The notes beneath the pieces are model-generated. The model did no database searches. It was not told the origin of the DNA and saw nothing but the letters and a program-made list of their open reading frames with translations. A stretch of 64,000 bases of DNA, from contig CAXIWS010000852.1 of NCBI GenBank assembly GCA_964036195.1, positions 1 to 64,000 on the forward strand. Reading direction: 5' to 3'. Positions 55,108 through 64,000 of the stretch are shown here, in pieces (position 1 is the first letter of the stretch; each line of letters begins with the position of its first letter). Made by a program: the position numbers and the translations under genes. Origin of the DNA: Sphaerolaimus hirsutus. Its lineage: Eukaryota; Nematoda; Chromadorea; Monhysterida; Sphaerolaimidae.

Positions 55108-56015
55108 GGCTGAAAAGTCCCCGGACAGTGCTTGCCATTCGCGCTACGGGTAAGGTAGGGTCATAAAATTTTGACAGGTTAAGATATCAGGTGTTTTGAG
55201 TTTTCACCTAAAATTTTACCCCTCTAGCTCCACCCACTGCGGAACTGTGGGGGTATCAATTTTGGTCATTTTGTACTGATGTGCAAATGGTGCTCTAGCT
55301 CAACGCTGCTTTAAGTTGTGATCAAGAAACTTTGACTAGTGCAAGCCAGTGTGTTGGCAATGTGCTGATAGTATTCAACACTTTCATCAACATCATTGCT
55401 ATTAAAGTAAAATTAATATGCAGATCAGGGTGATGTGCAAGAAACGTGGGAAGGGAACTGTGATGGATGTTTTTGGTGATCATCTGAGATATCATGTTGT
55501 ATGCAGTGATTTTAATGTTGTTTTGAAATGTGAAATAAATGAATTATGTGTATAAGATTTCACTATGTTTCATTACTGATCTGTAGTGGACACATTACCT
55601 GTGTTCAACAGCAGTGTGCATGCAAAATGCATCCTGTATTAACCTGTATTGACCAGCCGTAGAGGCAGAATGATGAATTTGCGGTAGTGAGAGTAGTGAC
55701 AGTAATGACAATATGGACTAGGCTTGTGATATCATAGGTAATGTTAGTTAATGCTGGCACATTGCCAACACTGGTGGCTTACGCTAGATAAGGTTACATG
55801 ATCACAACTTAAAGCAGCATTGAGCTAGAGCACCATCTGTACATCAGTACAAAATGACTGAAATTGTAACCCCCACAGTTCCGCAGTGGGTGGAGCTAGA
55901 GGAGTAAATTTTTAGGTGAAAACTCAAAACACCAGATATCTAAACCTGTCAAAATTTTATGACCGTAGCTTACCCCTAGCGCGAATGGCGAGCACTGCCC
56001 GGGGACTTTTCAGCC
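55108..56015. mobile_element. Non-autonomous DNA transposon with ~220-bp terminal inverted repeats
   Basis: GGCTGAAAAGTCCCCGGACA on the left corresponds to the inverse of the right end (GGACTTTTCAGCC). Similarity between 55108-55332 and the inverse of 55800-56015 is high throughout, for example TCTAGCTCCACCCACTGCGG and TTTAAGTTGTGATCA. The ~465-bp core has no open frame of note. No clear target duplication is found. Very long inverted repeats recall Mutator-like or fold-back elements, but the superfamily is not assigned. Confidence 0.8.
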
Positions 56016-56252
56016 AGACCAAGTACATATCTATCTAGCGATTTTTCTCTCTTTTTCCTTCTGAGGCTTGAAAAACTCTATATATTGAACCCCTGTGAAC
56101 CCCCCTCTAAAAACAACACGTATACACATGATTATAGTGATGAAATTGCGCCATTTTAGGGCGCCAAAGTATTTACGCCGCACCATGATGCCCTTTTACT
56201 ACTTTTGCGACTTGCGCAGCGGGTAAACTTGTGCACCGGTACTGGACCCTTT

Positions 56253-56483
56253 CCAAAAATCTCTGGGAGATTGATATTTAAAAAATATAATTAAATCTCG
56301 TATTTAATTATATTTTCTCCAGATTTTTCCAGAGAGATTTAATTGTAATTTATTTATGAGAAAAAAATTTAATTAAATCTCTCATTGTTATTTTTTTTTC
56401 AGAAAGATTTATTTATATTTTATTGTTGAGAGATTTTCTGAGATTATATTTAATTATATTTTTTGAAAATCACCCATTTTTGG
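56253..56483. repeat. AT-rich inverted-repeat element
   Basis: The ends CCAAAAAT and ATTTTTGG are inverse. Inside, AAAAAATATAATTAAAT and ATTTAATTATATTTTTT repeat the symmetry, with GAGAGATTT boxes. The string AAATATAATCTCAGAAAATC recurs (in inverse) here and at about 62667, linking it to that AT-rich region. Confidence 0.5.
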
Positions 56484-56873
56484 AACGCTAACCCTATTTA
56501 TGCACACTTGAAGTGAAAGTTTTTTCAAAAGTATCAAAGTTTTGATTTGGCCCGGGCACATCACAATGGTGATAAAAACTGTGTTTTATTGCTTGAACGG
56601 TTTATTAAGCGAGACATGATACCCAGGCGTGAAATTTTATTGAACCTAAATGTTTTCCACCTAAATTTTACAGTAATCGATTTAATCTTGTTTCTGAATG
56701 AACTACCAAAAGGTGGATTTTTCGAGCTGAGGGTACATTCGGGGACTATTCTTCCCAGCCCCTCTCAGAGGGACGCATCATTCGTGCTGTAAAATCTGTA
56801 CATACAATTTGGTAATCGGGCTGGCCGAAAAAATTGTTCATCTCAAAAAAACACCCTCAAACCATGTCGATAA

Positions 56874-57360
56874 ACCGTATTTCTTCCAATAGAACGGCAC
56901 CTCCAATAGAACGGCACCTCCAATAGAACGGCACCTCCAATAGAACGGCACCTCCAATATAACGGCCTCTCCAACAGAACGGCAGGTTTTGATACCTTTT
57001 TGCACTCACGAAAACAATAGAATGACAGCCTCCAATAGAACGGCACCTCCAATAGAACGACAGCTAGGAATAACGTTGGAAGGGTGCCAAAGCAAAAAAA
57101 AACATAAGAAATATGGGTGGTGGGAACATCCAAAGTGTTCAGCAATAGGGGTTGTTTCAGGGGTTGTCCACACATTTGGTTTTGTTTCAATTGATTCTCT
57201 GATATTCAAATGTTTTCACGTTTCATTAAAAACACTATGTTCTAATGACAAATGTGTGAAAAGTGTTGGTGAAAACAATAGAACGGCACCTCCAATAGAA
57301 CGGCAGGTGAAAACATTGACGAAAAAAAGAACGGCGCTCCTCTATTAGAAGAAAAACGGT
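56874..57360. mobile_element. Inverted-repeat element with TCCAATAGAACGGCACC tandem repeats
   Basis: The ends are ACCGTATTTCTTCCAATAG (left) and the inverse of TAGAAGAAAAACGGT (right). Just inside, the 17-bp unit TCCAATAGAACGGCACC is repeated in tandem at about 56885-56990, with more copies at 57030-57060 and 57280-57305. The ends resemble the 80-bp element at 51604. Open stretches across it are a product of the tandem repeats. Confidence 0.6.
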
Positions 57361-57429
57361 AACCAACACCAAGCAGGCACCCCCAATACCTCACATTTCT
57401 CACCCTTCTCAACGCACCCCCACAAAACA

Positions 57430-57634
57430 ACTACCGTAAGCCCGTGACAAACCCCCAGGGGGCAGTTTATATGCCCCGGAACTGCACACGTCATAGCCGG
57501 CTGCCCTGCGGGACTTTTTCGCCACCGGCCGCGAATGCAAAGATGATTTCGCGTAGCGGACGCGCACCGCGCACGCGGGGGACGCCGCGCGGCTCGAAGT
57601 GGGCGCCGGGGCTGCACAGGGACGGGGTTGGCGT
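57430..57634. other. Short isolated CpG-rich segment
   Basis: About 200 bp, markedly richer in G+C and CpG than its surroundings (for example ACGCGGGGGACGCCGCGCGG). It lies between the element at 56874 and the hAT at 57635. No frame or RNA is recognised. It could be a remnant of a promoter or of a GC-rich repeat. Confidence 0.4.
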
Positions 57635-58134
57635 CAGAGTTGTTAAAAGTACTCAACTTTTTTTAAAGTAAACGTAAACGTAAAGTAGTTTTTTTACTCA
57701 CAGCTGAGTACAGAAAACGTAAAGTAATTTTTTCTACTTTTACACTGCGTAAAACGGAAAACGTAAAAGTGGGTATTTTTCTCACAGAAAACGTAAAAGT
57801 GGGTATTTTCGCCCACAGAAAACATAATAGTCAGAATTTTTTAATTTTTACTCTGATGTACATCAAATATTTGTGGGGTTTTCTCCTGATAAGTATTTCA
57901 TGGGAAAATATCCAACGTTTGCCAATTTCTGTCTGTCAAAATGCCACTTTCTATACCCGGTTTCTATACCCTACCCTTTCTAAAATACGTTTTCGGTACG
58001 TGCGTACTTTCAGAAAGTACGCGAGTAAGTGAGTACCGGTATTTTTTGCGGGAGAAAACGTAAACGTATTTACGCATTACTCGAGTATTTATACGTATTT
58101 ATCGAGTAAACGATAATACGTTTTAACAACTATG
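57635..58134. mobile_element. hAT-type element with CAGAGTTGTTAAAAG ends
   Basis: This 500-bp element has ends CAGAGTTGTTAAAAGTAC and CATAGTTGTTAAAACGTA (right, inverse). The 8-bp flanks GTTGGCGT (57627-57634) and GTCGGGGT (58135-58142) match at six positions. It belongs to the same family as 53312-54586 without the nested inserts. It has no transposase frame. Confidence 0.8.
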
Positions 58135-58638
58135 GTCGGGGTTTGGAATGTTGCAAGTGCGATTTATAAGATGATTGGTTCAAGTTGTTTTTAAATCAAA
58201 ATTGACTTCGCGATTTATTTAAAAATATTTTTATATTTTTGTGTCATTTTCAGCGTTACGATCATAAATACCAGACTGTATTTTTTCTAGTGTTTCCTTG
58301 CGACGGAAACCAAAAGAATAAATATTTACACGCCGCAAACCGATCGCAAACCGAAAAAACTGTTTCTGTGTTTTTTCTTCTAAAATGACTTTTTCAAATT
58401 TCGAATTTTTCATGGAAAAAACAACGAATTTTTGTTTGCCATCGTTATGGTAGACCGTGCGAGTTCTCACGCTCTTGTCACTTTGAAGTGTGCCTGTCAG
58501 TTGCCATAGTTCTTGTCACTTGTCTAATTATAGAATACACTACACAGAAATCATAAAGTTCAGCAAAACAAGAACAAAACAATTCAAAAGCAGCCCACAC
58601 AAAAAGTGCCATCTCACCAGCCATCATCGACTGATTAT
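58135..58638. other. Unique sequence, no gene seen
   Basis: AT-rich, with short frames only and no repeat or element recognised. Confidence 0.4.
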
Positions 58639-58839
58639 CCTGGAGGCACTCCCAGACCCTGTAAAGTGCTTTGTAAAATGTCACATGTCATGCAAGCAAA
58701 GTGTCAAACGTCATGGAAAATGCCCTGCAAAATGGCAACCGAGATGCCATTTTGCAGGGCATTTTGCATGACTTTAGACACTTTGCATGACACTTGACAT
58801 TTTACAGGGCACTTTACGGGGTCTGTGAGTGGCACCTGG
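58639..58839. mobile_element. CCTGTAAA-family fold-back element
   Basis: CCTGGAGGCACTCCCAGACC (left) is mirrored by GGGGTCTGTGAGTGGCACC (right). The centre ATGCCCTGCAAAATGGCA and TGCCATTTTGCAGGGCAT forms a perfect hairpin. About 200 bp, non-coding. Confidence 0.75.
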
Positions 58840-59060
58840 TCATTCTGCCCATGACCAGCTTGCTGTGTTTGCTGGGTCACATTGGTTTCACTAGCTTGAC
58901 TGTGACTTTGGCTGGGTGCTTGCTGCTGGATAGATGCGGAACCACTGGGACCATTTTTGTGTGATTTTCCACCCGATTTCTTCGATGCTTTCGATGTCTG
59001 CGGACGCGCCGAGGAGGTGGCAGTGGCAGCTGAGAAGTTTTTAGGGCAGGGGTTATTTCA

Positions 59061-59266
59061 CGGGGCAGTCCCAAGCCCTGTAAAGTGTAAAGTAAAGTGT
59101 CTAATGTAAAGTAAAGTGTTAATTGTCATGCAAAGTTCAGTAATAAAACGTTTTCTTATTTTTGTTTTGATTGACATTTTACATGACAATTGACACTTTA
59201 CTTTGCATTTGACTTTACATTTGACACTTGACTTTACACTTTACAGGGTTTGGGACCGGCACCAGG
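59061..59266. mobile_element. CCTGTAAA-family fold-back element, closest to 21525 copy
   Basis: The left end CGGGGCAGTCCCAAGCCC continues CTGTAAAGTGTAAAGTAAAG. The right end CACTTTACAGGGTTTGGG continues ACCGGCACCAGG. The AGTAAAGTGTC repeats are the same as in the 21525-21922 copy. Confidence 0.75.
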
Positions 59267-60589
59267 TAGCTGCAAGCTCCTATGCTAGCACACTCCATAA
59301 ACTTGTTCGTTCTGGCAAGTGAACATTTGGGAAAAAAAAATTTTGGGGGAGAATGATGTCAATTATTTACCTATATTACATTCTCAGAGTTTGTTAACTA
59401 AATAAAGTGTATGCAAATGACAAATTCAGGAAAAGTTATAAAATGACATAATTCTTTGAAAGACAGTTTCCAAATTTTTTCCAGTATCAATAATGTATCA
59501 GCATGAATTTTTTTGCCCAATACTGAAATGAAACACTGGCGTTTGCGTATACCTTGACATGTAACTAGGTAAAAGGAAGATGAAAAAGTCCAAATTTTTC
59601 TCAGAAACATTGCCCGATTTCAGACAATTTTGAGATATCGAATTACTGTCAATATCTATGATCAGTATCCATGATGTACCATGAAACATTGGCCATCATT
59701 GCACATTTATACATAAACATGAAACAATTCCCAGATATATAGGATATGATTCACTAATGGTGACTTACTAAGTCATATTTACATTAGCTTTCCTTTAAGC
59801 ATATTCATCCATTGCATATTTATACTCCCAAAAAAGCCGACACAAAAACCCACCTCTGCATGGTGCGCCGGGCCTCCTATCTTCATTTCTATAATTCAAT
59901 GCAGCGATTCTATGGCTATTTGCAGTCACATCCATTGGCGGGTAGTTCAATAGAAGGCGGCTGCTAAGCCGCGAGCCCATGCTGCCCATTTGGTGAACTG
60001 ACTAGAATGCCTACTCAATTCACTCTTATGCTCAGTAGAAGGGATGATAAATCGATAGTGTGGGTGGCTGCGCTAGCGTTGGGATATTTGTTTGGCAAAA
60101 GGTTTTGTATAGATTCAGATTAAAAATACTCCTTGGTTTTAATTCTTGAGTCGACAACGGGAGACATAGAACATAAATAAATTAGTTACAAACAGTCCAT
60201 TTGTATTTATTTCAAGATGCCATGACTGAGGTTGTCTGCTCTATACATTTGTACCAAGGGGGAAGCAGAAGAAGGGCTGCCAATTTAGTGCCAATGGGCC
60301 ATTGAGTGCCTTAAAATGGTGGCATTCAAAATCGCTGTTCTCTATTGAAAATATAAATGTTCAGAAACTAATCTGATAATTATGAGAACATTTAAACAAC
60401 TGTAACTCGAACATGAACACTTTATTTGGAGAAACAATTGTGGAAAACTTTCCGTCATAAAACATATTTTGCCATCATCACGACCACCGCCCACCGTGTT
60501 TGTGATTGAATCTATTTATTTATGTACATATGAAGGGTGTGCTTCTAAAAGTACCAATCTACAATTTTTTCAATTTTGAGTTATGGCCA
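59267..60589. other. Unique sequence, no gene seen
   Basis: About 1.3 kb without a supported frame, RNA gene or repeat. An exon of a host gene without its neighbours could not be excluded by eye. Confidence 0.35.
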
Positions 60590-60696
60590 GATGGCGCCAC
60601 AGAAAACGGCGCCAATCGCCAATGGCGCCATGGCGCTGGCTGGCGCCCTTTGGCGATATTAAAGGGCGCCAGCGCCATGGCGCCATTCCATCACTA
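60590..60696. mobile_element. GGCGCC hAT-type element, truncated
   Basis: GGCGCC-rich sequence ending in TTCCATCACTA; the last ~50 bp closely match the copy ending at 22339. The 5' end with TAGTGATGG is missing. Confidence 0.6.
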
Positions 60697-60992
60697 GTCT
60701 ACAGTCTACACGTACCTAGATATAGTGTACTAGTTTTCAACCAAAACTTTGAAAACGCATAAATCAGCTTCGAATGCATTTGAGTTTATTATATTTACCA
60801 GAATGGATTTTTTTTAATCTCCATCAACTATAGTTTTCAACAGTTTTCCATCAACTATAGTTTACGAGTTTTCAACATGTGTGTCGAGCCATTTCCCATT
60901 ACCTCGTGACTCCCGGTAAACTGTACTGTACGGTTACCTATATATAAATATTTACCCATTCCCAACATAGAACGAATTACCTGCTCGAACTG

Positions 60993-61205
60993 TAGTGATA
61001 GAAAAGCGCCAGAAAAAGGGCGCCAGGCGCCAATGACGCCATGGCGCCATTCGGAAAGTAGGCGCCAAGCGCCAAGGGCGCCACATAAAAAGGGCGCCGG
61101 GCGCCAGGGGTGCCATGGCGCAATTCGAAAAGTGGGCGCCAGGCGCCAAGGGCGCAACGGAAACAGGGCGCCAGGGCGCCATTTGGAAAATAGGGCGCCA
61201 GGGTA
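60993..61205. mobile_element. GGCGCC hAT-type element, only TAGTGAT end present
   Basis: It begins TAGTGATAGAAAAGCGCCAG and continues as GGCGCC/AGGCGCCA repeats until about 61205. No opposite end is recognised, so the copy is truncated or its other end is diverged. Confidence 0.55.
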
Positions 61206-61343
61206 AGAAGTGGCGTATATTACTCTGTGTGTGCTAAAAATGTGTCTCCAGCACTGTTTTGCACACACTGACTTCTTTATTTGAGGCGTTTGGTTCCATA
61301 ACTCGATAAACGCCAAAGTGAAAAAAATTGAGTTAAGTGCATA

Positions 61344-61348
<5 letters not shown>

Positions 61349-61410
<62 letters not shown>
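61349..61410. repeat. (TA)31 microsatellite
   Basis: An uninterrupted run of 62 bases of alternating T and A. The length may be affected by sequencing or assembly. Confidence 0.97.
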
Positions 61411-61413
<3 letters not shown>

Positions 61414-61944
61414 TTTCTTCAAAATAACACAAAAATTACGTAAATATCTCATACCGTTCCCGAGATACAGAGACACCGATTTTTGAAAAAAATGTATCCG
61501 AAACTCGATATCTCCACCATCAAAATGGTTTCGGAACCAAACTCCTCATTTACATTCTCCAGCATCTAATCAACAAAAACGGGACTAGCAACACTTTTTT
61601 TGCATAACATTATACTCATAGTCATATGTTCAATTCAAACATAATAAAAATTGTCATTCAACAAAACAACAAACACATACTCTTACAATAAATGTTTCCC
61701 ATGGATGTTTTCTTGAAGTGGACGGAAACGGAATTGTGATGATTTGAATTCGCTGATTTAACAGTTTGCAAGTTCAACCGTTTATCATTCTCAGCTTCCG
61801 ATTATACAGACACGTCTGCTGAACTGTTTGACAAAACAGTTCCATTGACACTCGAACCACATAGTTCATTTTTCCAGCCAATTTTTATTATCGCACGCGC
61901 ATTTTTATTTTTTTGTCTATTTTTGCAGCACTCACCTTGAAACC

Positions 61945-62036
61945 CTGCTGGCGCTATTTTGGCGCCCTTTTATGGCAGGGCGACACAGGAAAATGGCGCC
62001 AAGCGCCAATGGCGCCATGGCGCCATTCCATCACTA
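61945..62036. mobile_element. GGCGCC hAT-type element, truncated
   Basis: A short GGCGCC-rich run ending in GGCGCCATTCCATCACTA. It matches the terminal ~40 bp of the copies at 22339 and 60696. The left end is missing. Confidence 0.55.
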
Positions 62037-62264
62037 CCTGCGTGTACCGATACTTTACTCAAGGTAATAAATATGGCGGTATACGGTGCAGTAAATTTTC
62101 AAATTTACCGGTTATTTCCGGTACGGTACGGTACATCTTCAACGGTAAAGTGCTTCACGGAGATGCCGCAAAGGTGCTTCACTCACGACGCTTGACAAAC
62201 CACTTTATGACTTCGACACTCTTTAAATAGGACTGTGAATGAAACATAAATGTCGCCTAAACAA

Positions 62265-62408
62265 TCTAACCCACTTTGTCAAGTGTCGTCAAATGTCATG
62301 TAAATTTTCAAAAGTCATGTAAAATGTCATGAACAAATGTCAAAACTACAGTAAAAAAAAAATTTGACATTATACAGGGCATTTAACAGGGTTTGGGAGT
62401 GGCACCTG
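62265..62408. mobile_element. CCTGTAAA-family fold-back element, decayed
   Basis: The right end is typical (TACAGGGCATTTAACAGGGT then TTGGGAGTGGCACCTG). The left half keeps only TGTCAAGTGTCGTCAAATGTC-like repeats. Confidence 0.5.
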
Positions 62409-62649
62409 TGCGACATAATGCTCAACTACCTAAGTGTATATTATGTAAATAACACGAATTTGTTTATAGAAACACATACTCAGCCAGGTATTTACAAAGA
62501 GAAAATAATTAATCGAAGTATGCCAGCGCGCAACCCTCTGACGTCATAGAAAATGCGCAATGTAACTAGATAGGAAAGTCAATAAACTGTGACACGAACG
62601 CAAGCGTGCAGCCAGGGGGGGGGCATTAGCATTGAACAAATAGCTCAAT

Positions 62650-62830
62650 TTGACTACTTTTTATCAAATATAATCTCAGAAAATCTCTCGAAAAGAAAAA
62701 ATAATTAAGACTCTCTTGGGAAATATAAATGAAAATGAATATTATATTTTTGAGAGATTTTCTGATATTTTTAAATGAAAATCTTTCGAAAATAAAAAAA
62801 GGAAAGTGCTCTCTGGAAAATACCATGAAA
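62650..62830. repeat. AT-rich repeat related to 56253-56483
   Basis: It contains AAATATAATCTCAGAAAATC and GAGAGATTTTCTGAT in opposite orientations, as in the element at 56253. The borders are unclear. Confidence 0.45.
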
Positions 62831-63129
62831 ATCCCGTTAAAAAAATCTTATATTTTTTATATTTGTAGACATTTTTCAGTATAAATGCTACATAAACTTT
62901 GCAATGCTAGGCACATACAGCGACACTAATAAGTGACCTGTCAACATTAGTAACTGCAGTGGGGTTTCATGGCGGCCTGGTGCTGAAAGCGAAATTACTT
63001 TCGCATGCGGTTCGCTTTCACTGCGCTGGGCCCATAGTTGACATTGAAAATTCATGTAAACTGAATGTCAACAACACACAAAAATAAAGTATCATACGTA
63101 ACAGAAACACTCAAAATCAGTGTCACGAC

Positions 63130-63958
63130 CAGGGTTGGTTTTAGTAAAATTCTTTTTACTAAAATTGTATTTTATTTTTACTAAAAGTGTATTTTATTTT
63201 TATTGTATTCATTCATGTTTCATTTTATTTTATTTTATTCTGAAATGTCATTAATAAAATAAAATGAAACCATTTTACAAAAAATGTACAAATATTTTAC
63301 AAAAATTTTACTGCAAATTGGAATCTTGCATGCAAAACCACAAAACAATGTGCACGCTAGAAGAATGCAGATGATTAGAAAAATTTTAATATTGACTTGT
63401 GATATGGGTTGCGACATGGGTATCTTGAATTGTGACCCTCGCAAGGGCTGGGTAGACACATATACCTAATTGCTCCTACGGAGGGAAAGATATCTAAAAA
63501 CATTATTTTTGGGGGTTTGGATGGAGGGCTTGGTGGTTCAATATATTGTTTTTTTCAAGGTATGGAATGAATAAAATGGGAAAAATCACATAAATAAGGG
63601 ATTTTTAAGGTGAAATATATAAAAAGATGTGAAAATTTGCAATTTTGAGCAAAAATATTTTTCAATCACAACAATGAAAGCAACAACAAGGCACCAGTTC
63701 TGCAAATTGGCAGCTAGAGACGTGAGCAACAGGATAGAAAACTTATTATATAATTTTACATACACTGGAGTTTTTGTAAAATGTTACTAAAATTGTACAA
63801 AAATTGAAATTTTTGTACAATTTTACAAAAATTCGAATTTTAGTAAAATTGTATTTTTATTTTATTAATTTTCCATTTTATTTTATTTTATTCTATTTTT
63901 CAATTCTCCATTTTATTTGTATTTTATTTTTATTTTTTTCGATATTTTGCCAACCCTG
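63130..63958. mobile_element. hAT-type non-autonomous element with CAGGGTTGG ends
   Basis: This 829-bp element runs from CAGGGTTGGTTTTAG to GCCAACCCTG. A perfect 8-bp duplication GTCACGAC lies at 63122-63129 and 63959-63966. CAGGGTTGG-type ends and the 8-bp duplication place it in hAT. Sub-terminal DNA is rich in TTTTATTTTA and TTTTACTAAAAT units. No transposase frame; the short frames (63235-63459, 63284-63469) overlap on opposite strands and show no domain. Confidence 0.93.
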
Positions 63959-64000
63959 GTCACGACATAAAATAAACTATGCTCTATCAGATAGGAAATT

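Noticed and set aside
54874-55113. 79-codon frame as a possible host exon.
   Set aside because: It runs into the inverted repeat at 55108, lacks recognisable domains and shows no clear splice sites.

Overview
This window is eukaryotic, almost certainly from an animal, and consists almost entirely of repeats. I found no host protein gene, rRNA or tRNA. The animal assignment rests on two BEL/Pao LTR retrotransposons, a superfamily known mainly from metazoans. The base composition is AT-rich, and there are long satellite arrays and many non-autonomous hAT-type DNA transposons. I cannot name the phylum.

Region 1 (1-5201): the 3' part of a BEL/Pao element on the + strand (integrase, C-terminal pol domain, envelope-like region, 3' LTR), disabled by one in-frame stop codon. 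Region 2 (5202-20785): a minisatellite with a ~14-bp unit (core CTGACTGTGGAAAT), about a thousand units with nested higher-order repeats. It is interrupted by a solo BEL LTR (8500-9792) that has a perfect 5-bp target duplication. Region 3 (20786-23754): fold-back and hAT-type elements, including a hAT inserted in another inverted-repeat element.

Region 4 (23812-50616): two oppositely oriented blocks of a ~166-bp satellite, meeting at an inversion near 41.93 kb. The whole region is bracketed by a near-perfect 30-bp terminal inverted repeat. Inside it sits a complete 12,586-bp BEL/Pao element on the - strand (26971-39556). It has two 1305-bp LTRs that I see as identical, a 5-bp target duplication (AAGAT), a tRNA-type primer binding site, and one uninterrupted 2900-codon reading frame. 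That frame encodes Gag, protease, reverse transcriptase, RNase H, integrase and an envelope-like glycoprotein. It looks recently inserted and possibly still active.

Region 5 (50617-64000): a mosaic of small DNA transposons. These are hAT-type copies with 8-bp duplications (several perfect, one pair nested), a GGCGCC/GGTGCC-rich hAT subfamily, a CCTGTAAA fold-back family, an element with ~220-bp inverted repeats, and simple repeats.

The only functional gene set is that of the BEL element: capsid, maturation protease, replication and integration enzymes plus a membrane glycoprotein on one polyprotein. The rest is sequence that is copied by other elements' enzymes or amplified by recombination.
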